Positions 42,704-51,056 of a DNA stretch of 51,056 nt are shown in pieces. The stretch is from Cloacimonetes bacterium UBA5210 (GTDB lineage: Bacteria > Cloacimonadota > Cloacimonadia > Cloacimonadales > Cloacimonadaceae), in assembly GCA_002412625.1 (NCBI GenBank), contig DHVK01000016.1:1-51056 (forward strand), given 5' to 3'. Position 1 is the stretch's first letter, and every line of letters begins with the position of its first letter. The position numbers and the translations under genes are program-made. The notes under the pieces are model-generated. The model was not told where the DNA came from. It was given only the letters and a program-made list of their open reading frames with translations, and made no database searches.

Positions 42704-43024
42704 TTAATGTTCGTAGGCTGCCGAAGCATTCCTGTTTTTCTGTAGTATATCGCATACATATTCAGGGCACTGGGCGCAATCAATAATCCCTTTTGCCTGG
42801 GCACAGGGTTTAATCTCGCAGAGATCGCGGCAATAGATCCCCAATCTGCCCCCACTTAAGCATCCGTCACAATTGATATCCTCTTTTTGGAAGGGATAAG
42901 CAAAGAGACGAGACCACTTTTCCGCTATTTTTTGGCGCAAATCGTCATCATCGGCAGTGGTGGCAAGATACATATCGCAGAGGGCGCAGTTTAATCCACA
43001 AGGGGCATGTAAATGTTCAGACAT
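42704..43024 (-). CDS. DUF3795 family cysteine-rich protein
   Basis: The 106-residue protein matches DUF3795: CGLNCALCDMYLAT at the start, INCDGCLSGG, CRDLCEIKPCAQAKG and CAQCPEYVCDIL. The conserved cysteines suggest a metal or Fe-S site. The family is widespread in anaerobes, often alone, and has no known function. AAGGAA lies upstream of the ATG at suitable spacing. Confidence 0.88.
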   Translation of the reverse strand: MSEHLHAPCGLNCALCDMYLATTADDDDLRQKIAEKWSRLFAYPFQKEDINCDGCLSGGRLGIYCRDLCEIKPCAQAKGIIDCAQCPEYVCDILQKNRNASAAYEH

Positions 43025-43324
43025 GATAATTCCTTATCTATGGTACATAGTTATGAAAGGGTTTAGCGGCTTTATCATTTCAATAAACCGGCAATTATAG
43101 CAAGGTATGTTAAGCGTAATATACATTAACACTGCAGATTATGCATTGCTCATTACGCTGTTCTGATACGGGATAGCAGGCTGATTCTGCTCCTTACTTA
43201 TTGTCCGGCATTGGATCTTCCTCGTGAAATTTTTGACCAAAATTTGGCAATATGCGAGTTTAGTCAAGTACTTTTTGGAATCTTGGATATAGAAGAGAGA
43301 TCAAGCTACTGAAGAACAAATCGC

Positions 43325-43353
43325 TTGACAGGCTATTGCATTCATGGATAGTT
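43325..43353 (+). promoter_or_regulatory. Putative sigma-70-type promoter of the propeller/FecR/cyclase operon
   Basis: TTGACA at 43325-43330 is followed after 17 bases by ATAGTT, 27 bases before the ATG at 43380. The -10 match is only fair. The rest of the gap 43025-43379 shows no other feature. Confidence 0.4.
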
Positions 43354-43379
43354 TACCCAGCTTAAAAATGGGAGCTTTA

Positions 43380-46300
43380 ATGAAGAAAGTGGCACTTTTG
43401 TGTGTGATGATATTAATGCTGTCTCTGGGGCTTATGGCATATCCCGCTCCACTGTGGCGTTTGAGCGGAAACAAAGCCAAACCTCTGGACCCGGTGGCGA
43501 TGCACATTGATGGAATGCAGATCTACATCATGGACCGGGCAAGCAATCAGGTGATGCTCTTTGATGGAGAGCAGGGTAAAATAACGCAAAGCCTCTTGCG
43601 CCTGGGCAAAACCGCCGCGATTGCGGATATATATGTGCGCGATAAACAGATTTATCTTCTGGATGCAAAACGCAGCGGAGTTCTGGTGTTCGATGCCAGG
43701 GGAAAATTCCTGCGGGATTTTTTTACGGCAGGTAATTCCTCCCTGAAGTTCAAAAACCCCAAACGAATCGCAGTGAATTATCAAGGTTTTATCTATGTAT
43801 TGGATGATTTTGGAATCCGCGCCTTCACCATGGAAGGAGTGCCATTTGGCAGTGTCAGCGTGGACTCCCCCATATCCATGAGCCTGGGCGAAGACCAATT
43901 GCTGCGGGTCTTGCGCAACAGCGCGCGGGGCCTGGTGGTGGACTATTTGGATCAGAGCCTGAACAACGTTTCCGCGTCTGTAGTAAAGGTATATGAAAAC
44001 CGGCGGAGCAGGATCGCGGATCTTGCGGTGAACCAATGGGGCGAGATGCATGTGATCAACAACGACGGCACCAACATCGGCAAGCTGGGACCGAACGGCG
44101 CGATGCTCGCCAACACCATCTTCGGAGCATTTGACACCGGCAATCAGATCGGGGTGTTTCAGAAACCAAACTATATCAAATGCGGAGCTGATGGTGAAAG
44201 CTCCGTTATCGGCATCCTGGATGCCAAACAAAAAGCAATCCACTTTTTCCGAGATTCGGAATCCTTCACCGGGCAGCTTCTACGTCGTCCGGCATATACG
44301 ATGCGGCCGTCTCTGGTGGAATCCTCCTTTCCCTCCAGCACGGATTATCTGGTGGCAAACCGCAAACAATATATGATCAGCAATGTGGCAAAAAGTGCTG
44401 GCGCGAAAGCTCTTCCGGCAGTTTGGGCCGCTGATGATGCGGGCAACACCATGTTCATCATGCAGATCCGGGATTTTGGTTCAAAGAGGGTAAAAGGCTT
44501 TGATGCCCTGGCCATCAACCGGGATAAACTCTATGTGCTGGATACCAAAGCCGCCATGGTGCACATCTTGCACAGTGAAACAGGTGAGTACCTGGAAAGC
44601 TTTGCCCAGAAAGGCAAGCGGGAAAATAACCTGATGACCCCCGTCGATATCGCGATCGGAGAAAATGGCCTGATCTACATCGCCGACAGCGGTCACGGCA
44701 GAATCTCTATCTTCAACGAACACAATGTTTTCATCAACAATATCAGCATGCCCTATCCCAAACAAAAGCCGCTGATGTTAAAGGCGATAGATGGCAAACT
44801 CTATTATCTGACCTCGGACAACACCATCTTCCTGGCACAGACCTCACGACCGAATTATCCCAGTATGTATGTTGCAGACAAAGGATTGAGCGCCTTTGAG
44901 ATCATCTATGACGGCAAATTTGCCTTGCTGGACGGTAAAAATCAAGTACTGAAGATCGTGAGCAGCGCCGGCAAGGAACATGAACTTTTGGCCTATGACA
45001 AAAACGCCCGCTTCCCGTTCTTTGCCGGCATCCACAAGCTACGCTATATCCCCTCCGAACGCAAGCTGGCGATCCTGGACAAGAAGGCGTCCAAGCTGCG
45101 CTTTCTGTATTTCTATGCCGCGCCGGATCGCCCGGATGTGATCTCCCTGGCTTTGAATGATGCCTTGCAGGCTGAGCTTGCCTGGGAACGGATGCCCGGC
45201 ATTGAAGCTTGGGTGGTGCATCAGATAACTGATTCTGATACACTTACCTTCAATGTAAAAGAACCGCGCTTCACCATCACCGAGCCCCAATCCACCATAA
45301 ACACATATCGGGTATCTTCGATAGCGGCGGACGGCAAACGCGGGGATTTGAGCCTGCCGATTGAAGACGCCTATTCCTATGCCAGACACTTGAGCAAAAA
45401 CGGAAATTATAGCGCTGCCATCTACGCGCTTTATCGGAGCAACAAAAACATTGCTGATGCCAGAATCGATGAAATGATCGTGCTCAATCACCTTCTGGAA
45501 ACGGAGTTCTTCCGGCTTTCCGGGCAATATGAAAAGGCTCTGGCAAGCCTGGAAGCTGCCACCAGAGTGAGTGGGCCCAGCACCGAAATCGGCCTGCGCA
45601 CTGTGGAAATCTACAAATTGCTGGGCGATTATCGCGGTGGGATAGAATATCTGAACCGCTTCGGGGCGCAGAGCAATGCTGAGATCATGGAGCAATACAT
45701 CTTGCTGCATGATCTTATGAAGGACTACGCCGGCCTGCTGCCTCAAACCCGTATCTACCGACAAAAATTCGGATTCAACGAGAACGTGATGCGCCGGGAA
45801 GTGGATGCCTATACTGCCACGAAGCAATATGCTCTGGCACTTTCCACCCTGAACGAACTGGTCGAAGCACGTCCCAGCTTCGCCGATAAACTCAGCATCG
45901 CGAGTCTGCAGATCAAACTGGGCAATCTGAGCTCGGCAAATTCCTATCTGCAAAGAATGCTGACAGATCACCGCAACGAGAAGCTGGATCAGGTTTACGC
46001 GCTTCTGGGAGAGTGTAACTACCTGATGAGCCAATATGGTAATGCATCGGATTACTATATCAACGCGATCCGCATTGATGACAGGATTGCCAGATATTAC
46101 TACGGTCTGGCAGAAGCAAACTTCTATAACCGCGAGCGGGTGGAAGCTTTGAAAAACTATCAAAGCGCTCATGAATTGGAACCGGACAACTCCACATATG
46201 GCATCGCCTATGCCCGCGCCTTGGAACGTGAAAACCGCTTCGCGGACGCGCTAAGGATATTGGACACGATCGCTGTACATACCGAAGACGACGATAACCC

Positions 46301-47924
46301 AGCCAATTTCCATCGGTTTTACGCTGAACTCCTCACCCGGGAGGGACGCTATGACGATGCTTATCGGGAAATTCTGATCGTACAGGACTTTTTCCCGGAG
46401 GATGAAGAGATCGTCCGGCTTGTGGATGAGGCCCACAGAGCCCGGGAATACTACAATCAGCACAAAGCGCCGGTGGAAATCAAAGGGGTGGAATTTGATC
46501 CCATCTTCCCCTCTTTGCAGGAGTATTACAAAAATAACCCGATCGGTGCGGTGATGCTCTTCAACAATCGCAGTATGCCCATCACCAATATCGAGCTGAA
46601 AGTATTTATCCCGCAGATCATGGATTCCGAAGCCAAAGTGCAAATCCCCTCACTGATCGCCAACGAAAACTATGAACAACAGATCATTGTAAATTTGAAT
46701 CGCCGGGTATTTGAATATAGCCGGGAACTGAACCCCCTGATCAGTATTTCCTACAGCCTGGATGACAGCCTCTATACTGTAAACTTCAATACAGCCAGGC
46801 TGCAGGTGTTGCAGGATAAAGCGATGAACTGGGGGAACAGAAGGCAGTTGGCAGCATTTGTGAATCCCGCGGATGACATCCTGCGCACCTTTGTGAGTTC
46901 GGTGGTCATGCAAAGCTATGATGCCACAACGGCCAAGGAGCTGAATTCCAATATCATCAAAGCTCTGCAGCTGTATAGCTTCTACCGTGCTAATTCCGTG
47001 CGCTATACCCTGGACCCCAGCTCCGCAAACCGAGAAGACACCAAAATCGACTTTGTGCAATATCCCTTCCAAACTCTGAATGCCAAAGGCGGAGACTGTG
47101 AAGACCTGCTGGTGCTGCTGGCTGCGAGTCTGGAAGTTATCGGAGTCGAAACCGGTTACATTGATGTCCCGGGGCATGTGATGCTGGCAATCGATACCAA
47201 GATGAACATTGATGACATCCTGAACAGCGGACTGGCAGTAGATAACTTCATCCATCACAACGACATCTATTGGCTACCCCTGGAAACCACCTTGCTGAGT
47301 TCTGCCGATTTCATCAGCAGTTGGCTGGCTGCCCGTAAACGCTTTGAAGAAGTGGTAGATTCCGGGATCTTCCCCGAGATCTTCAAATTCAGCCAAATCC
47401 ATCGCCAATATCCTCCGGCTCAATATTTTGCAGCCATCGATGCAGCCTTGTTTCGGGACGCCGCTAAGGCACGGGGACATTTCAAAGATGACCTCGGACG
47501 CATCCTGCAAATGAGTCAGATCCGCCAGGAACAGGAGTTTCAGGAAACCCTGCGCCGCTATCCGAACAACATGACCGTGAAAAACCAGTATGCCCGGTGG
47601 AGCCTGACCAAAGGCAAAACCCAACAAGCCGAACGCTTGTGGCTGGAGATTCTGCAAAAAGAACCCACGAACTTCCCGGCACAGGTGAATCTGGGCAATC
47701 TCTATTATTACGGCAATCGCTTTGACCAAGCCCGCACACAATTTTTGGCAGCTCTGAAGCACAACAAAGATGTGGATGAAATCAGACGCAATCTCTGTCT
47801 GCTGGAGTATAAAGCGGGTAACAAAGAAAAGGCATATGAATACTTCCGCGCCATCCAAAACAAGGATTTGGTGAAAAACGCGGATTTTTCCATATATTCG
47901 GAACTCATCAGAAAAGGAGACTAA
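43380..47924 (+). CDS. Large exported protein: beta-propeller, TPR repeats and transglutaminase-like domain
   Basis: The 1514-residue product has a signal peptide (MKKVALLCVMILMLSLGLMAYP) and GGGAG six bases before the ATG; an in-frame ATG lies 12 codons earlier. Residues ~30-600 hold NHL-like propeller repeats (QVMLFDGEQGKI, IYLLDAKRSGVLVFDA, GLIYIADSGHGRISIFNE). A fibronectin-like segment follows, then TPR repeats (~660-1020: NYSAAIYALYRSNKNI, YGLAEANFYNRERVEALKNY). A transglutaminase-like domain (~1160-1330) has GGDCEDLLVLLAASLE (Cys) and DVPGHVMLAID (His). More TPRs close the protein. The domain may be a peptidase or a dead scaffold. It heads the operon with the FecR-like and cyclase genes, one base before the next start. 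Confidence 0.88.
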   Translation: MKKVALLCVMILMLSLGLMAYPAPLWRLSGNKAKPLDPVAMHIDGMQIYIMDRASNQVMLFDGEQGKITQSLLRLGKTAAIADIYVRDKQIYLLDAKRSGVLVFDARGKFLRDFFTAGNSSLKFKNPKRIAVNYQGFIYVLDDFGIRAFTMEGVPFGSVSVDSPISMSLGEDQLLRVLRNSARGLVVDYLDQSLNNVSASVVKVYENRRSRIADLAVNQWGEMHVINNDGTNIGKLGPNGAMLANTIFGAFDTGNQIGVFQKPNYIKCGADGESSVIGILDAKQKAIHFFRDSESFTGQLLRRPAYTMRPSLVESSFPSSTDYLVANRKQYMISNVAKSAGAKALPAVWAADDAGNTMFIMQIRDFGSKRVKGFDALAINRDKLYVLDTKAAMVHILHSETGEYLESFAQKGKRENNLMTPVDIAIGENGLIYIADSGHGRISIFNEHNVFINNISMPYPKQKPLMLKAIDGKLYYLTSDNTIFLAQTSRPNYPSMYVADKGLSAFEIIYDGKFALLDGKNQVLKIVSSAGKEHELLAYDKNARFPFFAGIHKLRYIPSERKLAILDKKASKLRFLYFYAAPDRPDVISLALNDALQAELAWERMPGIEAWVVHQITDSDTLTFNVKEPRFTITEPQSTINTYRVSSIAADGKRGDLSLPIEDAYSYARHLSKNGNYSAAIYALYRSNKNIADARIDEMIVLNHLLETEFFRLSGQYEKALASLEAATRVSGPSTEIGLRTVEIYKLLGDYRGGIEYLNRFGAQSNAEIMEQYILLHDLMKDYAGLLPQTRIYRQKFGFNENVMRREVDAYTATKQYALALSTLNELVEARPSFADKLSIASLQIKLGNLSSANSYLQRMLTDHRNEKLDQVYALLGECNYLMSQYGNASDYYINAIRIDDRIARYYYGLAEANFYNRERVEALKNYQSAHELEPDNSTYGIAYARALERENRFADALRILDTIAVHTEDDDNPANFHRFYAELLTREGRYDDAYREILIVQDFFPEDEEIVRLVDEAHRAREYYNQHKAPVEIKGVEFDPIFPSLQEYYKNNPIGAVMLFNNRSMPITNIELKVFIPQIMDSEAKVQIPSLIANENYEQQIIVNLNRRVFEYSRELNPLISISYSLDDSLYTVNFNTARLQVLQDKAMNWGNRRQLAAFVNPADDILRTFVSSVVMQSYDATTAKELNSNIIKALQLYSFYRANSVRYTLDPSSANREDTKIDFVQYPFQTLNAKGGDCEDLLVLLAASLEVIGVETGYIDVPGHVMLAIDTKMNIDDILNSGLAVDNFIHHNDIYWLPLETTLLSSADFISSWLAARKRFEEVVDSGIFPEIFKFSQIHRQYPPAQYFAAIDAALFRDAAKARGHFKDDLGRILQMSQIRQEQEFQETLRRYPNNMTVKNQYARWSLTKGKTQQAERLWLEILQKEPTNFPAQVNLGNLYYYGNRFDQARTQFLAALKHNKDVDEIRRNLCLLEYKAGNKEKAYEYFRAIQNKDLVKNADFSIYSELIRKGD

Positions 47925-47925
47925 G

Positions 47926-48594
47926 ATGAAAAGGCTATGTATTTTGTTTGTATTGGCTCTGATGACAGGTCTGCTCTGCGCCGAGCAGGTGGGCAGCATC
48001 AGCCACGTGATTGGGGATGTGCGTTACAAGGACGCCCCAGGATCTCCATTTGTGAAAATTTCCAGCAATTCGCCCGTTACGCTGAACGGGGAGCTTCGCA
48101 CCGCGCCGAATTCTTCCGCCGAAATTTTGTGGAAGAGCGGGGGCCGCACCACCATCAGTGCCGGAAGAACGGTTAGCATCCGCAGTCTGCATGAGGAAGC
48201 CAGCAAATCCCTGAGCTGGGATGCCAAGCTGAAACGGCAGATCTCAAACCTGCTCTCACCCAAAAAGACAGAGCAATCCACTGTGGCGGGAATTCGCCGG
48301 GATGAGGTGAAGCTAAATCAAGCCACCGAGCTATATTGGAGCGATGTGGATGGGGCTGATCTGCAGGAAGCTTATGAGTACTTTGAAAACAACGAGTTTG
48401 AACAAGCAATCCCCATCCTGGAACAGGTAATCGAACAGGGACCCTTGAAAAAGGAATCAGAAATCAGCCACGCCTTACTGATCTTGATCTATGACCAATT
48501 GGGAGACTCCGCCAAGAGAAAACAACACGAGGATTTCTTGAAGGCAGACTTCCCCAAGAGCACTCTGCTCCAACAGATTTCCGGAGAAATGTAA
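47926..48594 (+). CDS. Periplasmic FecR-like protein with C-terminal TPR-like region
   Basis: The 222-residue protein has a signal peptide (MKRLCILFVLALMTGLLCAE). A FecR-type beta domain follows (about 22-95: VGSISHVIGDVRY, VTLNGELRTAPNSSAEILWKSGGRTTISAGRTVSI). After a basic linker there is a helical TPR-like part (AYEYFENNEFEQAIPILEQVIEQG). FecR domains act in the periplasm as sensors or carbohydrate/ligand binders. AAAAGGAG overlaps the preceding stop codon (TAA-G-ATG), and its own stop overlaps the cyclase start (TAATG), so all three genes are tightly coupled. In this operon it may link envelope state to the cyclase; that is inference. Confidence 0.85.
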   Translation: MKRLCILFVLALMTGLLCAEQVGSISHVIGDVRYKDAPGSPFVKISSNSPVTLNGELRTAPNSSAEILWKSGGRTTISAGRTVSIRSLHEEASKSLSWDAKLKRQISNLLSPKKTEQSTVAGIRRDEVKLNQATELYWSDVDGADLQEAYEYFENNEFEQAIPILEQVIEQGPLKKESEISHALLILIYDQLGDSAKRKQHEDFLKADFPKSTLLQQISGEM

Positions 48595-50762
48595 TGCAGC
48601 GGAACCGGAGGTCGCGGCTGATCTTTCTGGTTCTGATTGCATTGGTCATCGCAGCGTATTATCTGCCGGTTAGCGGGAATGTGTACCGCGTATTGCAGCT
48701 GAAACTCTATGATGTCTTTTGGCATAGCGCAAGCGCTTTGGGAGATTGGGATAAGCTGCCGCTCATCGAAGAGGTTTGCATTGTGGATATCGGCGAACAG
48801 AGCATCGCCGAGCTGGGACAATTCTCTTCCTGGCCCAGTCTCTTTTTTGCCGATCTGGTGGACATTGTGGCGCAGGACAGCCCAAAATTGATCGCCTTTG
48901 ATATCTTTTTCTCTGAAAGCGACTCCCTGAGCGAGTTTAGCAGACAGCGCCTGGCACAACACTTTCAGCGGCAAGGCATCGAGGACGGCAAATTGATCCC
49001 CGCCTTGAGCACAGATTCCGAGCTGGAGCGCGCGCTGCGGCAGGCAGGCAACGTTTACCTGCCGATGTTTGGCACCAATCAGCAAGCAGACCATCTGGTA
49101 CTCCTGCCCCAAACTTTGAAGACTTGGGATGTTCAACCGGATAATTACAAAGAGCTGAATCACCTCTATCCTCCGGTTCACTATCTGGCAAATGCCGCCA
49201 AAGGCATCGGCCTGGCGCATATCAGCGTGGATGAAAGCGGATCCATTCACGACTTTCCGCTCTTCTTCAGTTATGAGAAACAATATTTGGTGAACTTCAG
49301 CTTTCAAGCTTGCCTGGATCTTCTGGAAGTGGACCAAATCCAAACCGGAGCAAACATCAGCCTGCTCCGCGCCGGGAAAACCTTACGCACCATGCCTCTG
49401 GACGATCGTGGCAGATTCCATTTCCGCCATTATGGCGCCGCTGAACGATTCCGCTACATCCAGATCTCGGACGTCCTCAAGGGCAATGTGGAACCCGGTT
49501 TCTTCCGCGACAAAATCGTGCTGATCGGTGCTTCAGCGGCAGGCTTAAGAGACACCAAGCCAAGCCCGCTGAGCATGGATATCCCGGGGGTCGAGCTTCA
49601 CGCAACCTTCATATATAACCTGCTGCACGAAGAATACGTGCATTGGTTACCCTCCTGGCTGGGCTGGGTGCTTGCATTGATTCTGCTCTTCCTGGCGAGT
49701 AAACTGCTCAAACGCTGCAAGCCGGTATCCGGATTGCTCGTCTTTTTGCTCACTACCTACGGACTGCTGCTGGGGCTGTATCTGCTTTTCGCTACTTCTT
49801 TTTATGCAATGCCCTACAGCACTCTGTTTTTCCCCTGGGTGATCGGCTTTTCTGCCCTCATGATCGGCGAATCCCAGAGACAGCATCACGAAAAACAGAA
49901 AGTGAAGCACGCCTTTGAACACTATGTGTCCAAGGCCGTGATTCGGGAAGTAATGCAAACCCCGCAAGCCCTCAAAGTGGGCGGGGTCAAGCGCCATGCG
50001 TGCATCATGTTTGCCGATATCCGAGATTTCAGCACGATGTGTGAGAGTATGAGCCCGGACGCAGTGAGCGGATTTTTGCACGATTACTTCAACCGCAGCA
50101 CCGCGCTCATCACACGCCATAACGGTATGTTGGATAAATATATCGGTGATGCCATACTGGCCCTGTTCAATGTCCCGGTGGACCAAAAAGACTACCAGTA
50201 TCAGGCATGTCTTTGCGCCCTGGAACTGATCAGCGAAGTCCAAAGCATCAGACGCCAAAACATTGGGCATCAATTGTTAGCAAATCTGCGCGTCGGGATC
50301 GGGCTGGCCAGCGGTTCCATCATCGCCGGAAACTTGGGCTCTGACGAGATCTTCAACTACTCCGGAATCGGTGACCGGATGAACCTTGCCTCCCGCCTGG
50401 AAAGCCTGAACAAGTTCTATCTGACCCAGATCATCGTGGACAACGAGACTTGGCTGGTCACCCGCGAGCATTTCCACTATCGTTGGCTGGATCGCGTCTG
50501 CGTGAAGGGCAAGCAGGAAGCCGTGGATATCTACGAACTACTGGGCAGCAAGAATGATCCCCTGCCCCATCCGGATGCGATCAAGCTCTATGAAGAAGCT
50601 CTTGCAGCACTCTGTAAACCGGATCCGGATCATGCTGAACAGCTATTCCTCAAGGCAAGTGAGCTGGCTCCGGACGATCCTCCTACCCTCATCATGCTGC
50701 AAAGGCTGAAGGAACTGAACCGAACCGCTTGGGATGGAGTATATCGCCACATTCTGAAGTGA
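48594..50762 (+). CDS. CHASE2-domain class III adenylate cyclase
   Basis: The 722-residue protein has one N-terminal membrane segment (~8-25). An extracytoplasmic CHASE2 domain follows (~30-340: VCIVDIGEQSIAELG, LIAFDIFFSE, FRDKIVLIGASAAGL...PGVELHA), then three membrane segments (~350-425). The cyclase catalytic domain (~460-640) has the metal Asp in FADIRDFSTM, KYIGDAILALF with the second metal Asp, and GIGDRMNLASRLE. The Lys in KYIGD fits ATP rather than GTP, so cAMP is the likely product. A short TPR-like tail ends it. Key catalytic residues are present. The start overlaps the FecR stop. CHASE2 senses signals outside the membrane; the two upstream gene products are the natural candidates. 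Confidence 0.93.
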   Translation: MQRNRRSRLIFLVLIALVIAAYYLPVSGNVYRVLQLKLYDVFWHSASALGDWDKLPLIEEVCIVDIGEQSIAELGQFSSWPSLFFADLVDIVAQDSPKLIAFDIFFSESDSLSEFSRQRLAQHFQRQGIEDGKLIPALSTDSELERALRQAGNVYLPMFGTNQQADHLVLLPQTLKTWDVQPDNYKELNHLYPPVHYLANAAKGIGLAHISVDESGSIHDFPLFFSYEKQYLVNFSFQACLDLLEVDQIQTGANISLLRAGKTLRTMPLDDRGRFHFRHYGAAERFRYIQISDVLKGNVEPGFFRDKIVLIGASAAGLRDTKPSPLSMDIPGVELHATFIYNLLHEEYVHWLPSWLGWVLALILLFLASKLLKRCKPVSGLLVFLLTTYGLLLGLYLLFATSFYAMPYSTLFFPWVIGFSALMIGESQRQHHEKQKVKHAFEHYVSKAVIREVMQTPQALKVGGVKRHACIMFADIRDFSTMCESMSPDAVSGFLHDYFNRSTALITRHNGMLDKYIGDAILALFNVPVDQKDYQYQACLCALELISEVQSIRRQNIGHQLLANLRVGIGLASGSIIAGNLGSDEIFNYSGIGDRMNLASRLESLNKFYLTQIIVDNETWLVTREHFHYRWLDRVCVKGKQEAVDIYELLGSKNDPLPHPDAIKLYEEALAALCKPDPDHAEQLFLKASELAPDDPPTLIMLQRLKELNRTAWDGVYRHILK

Positions 50763-50888
50763 CCGGGATGCAGATCTTTCTATAAGCCCCAGAACAGGCA
50801 CAAGCCCGATTTTGAGGGCAGAGTACTAAAAGCTGGTTTATCCAGCAACGGTCTTTGATTTATCCCGCCTGTTTGCGGCTGATATTAA

Positions 50889-50942
50889 GCCCTTATCAAG
50901 CCATGACCATGGCACAATAAGAGCTTGATAAGGGCTTGATAA
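50889..50942. repeat. Dispersed CTTATCAAGC-type repeat, copy 2, with 13-bp inverted repeat
   Basis: GCCCTTATCAAGC (50889-50901) and GCTTGATAAGGGC (50923-50935) are exact complements with a 21-base loop; no U-tract follows. It is related to the element at 6711-6774. Confidence 0.6.
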
Positions 50943-51031
50943 CACGGAAGTGCCAAGCGGGTGAAGGAGGGAATGTTTGAACCAAAATCATGCACTGGAG
51001 TTCAAGCCTTGTACTGCTTTATCACAAACTG

Positions 51032-51053
51032 GGTGCTGTCTGACAGAAAAACG
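51032..51053 (-). repeat. Dispersed terminator-like element, copy E (cut by window end)
   Basis: GGTGCTGTCTGACAGAAAAACG is identical over 22 bases to 37630-37651, so the shared unit includes the GTGCTG that precedes copy D. After ACG the sequence diverges (TTT against CCC). The rest of the element is outside the window. Confidence 0.6.
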
Positions 51054-51056
51054 TTT

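Noticed and set aside
50889..50935. Intrinsic terminator of the cyclase operon
   Set aside because: The stem is strong, but the loop is 21 bases and no T-run follows; it also lies over 120 bases after the stop.

Overview
The window looks like a chromosome segment of a Gram-negative bacterium from the Cloacimonadota / FCB side of the tree. This is an inference from several signs: at least six proteins end in a FlgD-Ig-like secretion/sorting domain (YPNPF start, NLRGQ core, W-N/D-G ... SGxY, final KLMLxK-type strand); there are many lipoproteins and beta-barrel-like proteins; and conserved housekeeping genes (tig-clpP-clpX, pepP-coaD-dnaB) sit between very large secreted proteins. The exact genus cannot be read from the sequence.

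Layout. 1-6602 (+): the end of one sorting-domain protein, a 2009-residue secreted protein closely related to it at its C-terminus, and a decayed third gene. 6822-11687 (-): a tightly packed, overlapping operon pepP-coaD-dnaB-mlaE-ThiB-like lipoprotein. 11877-18909 (-): four genes for surface or secreted products: an outer-membrane protein, a lipoprotein with chitobiase-like repeats and a sulfatase-modifying-factor fold, a 1110-residue BNR-like secreted protein, and a smaller paralogue. 19235-20533 (+): a WbpA-type UDP-sugar dehydrogenase. 20534-21497: a gene-free stretch rich in inverted repeats. 21498-28580 (-): a two-gene restriction-like defence module, a PLD-SNF2 helicase plus an Eco57I/TaqI-type adenine methyltransferase interrupted by a homopolymer frameshift. 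29085-32913 (-): tRNA-Leu(UAG)-tig-clpP-clpX-lipoprotein. 33164-36544 (-): another large secreted protein. 36545-37918: a second gene-free, repeat-rich stretch. 37919-43024: a GLUG-repeat secreted protein, a small hidden ORF, a barrel-like protein, a GNAT acetyltransferase and a DUF3795 protein. 43380-50762 (+): a three-gene operon of a beta-propeller/TPR/transglutaminase-like protein, a FecR-like protein and a CHASE2 adenylate cyclase.

The genes fall into four working groups: cytoplasmic housekeeping (protein folding and proteolysis, CoA synthesis, replication); cell envelope and surface (MlaE, sorting-domain proteins, nucleotide sugar for polysaccharide); DNA defence (helicase plus methyltransferase); and envelope-to-cAMP signalling (propeller/FecR/CHASE2 cyclase). 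The most unusual items are the compact PLD-helicase/methyltransferase pair with its A7 frameshift, and a dispersed intergenic element that occurs as convergent inverted pairs and folds like an intrinsic terminator. All family assignments come from reading motifs by eye; no database search was run.
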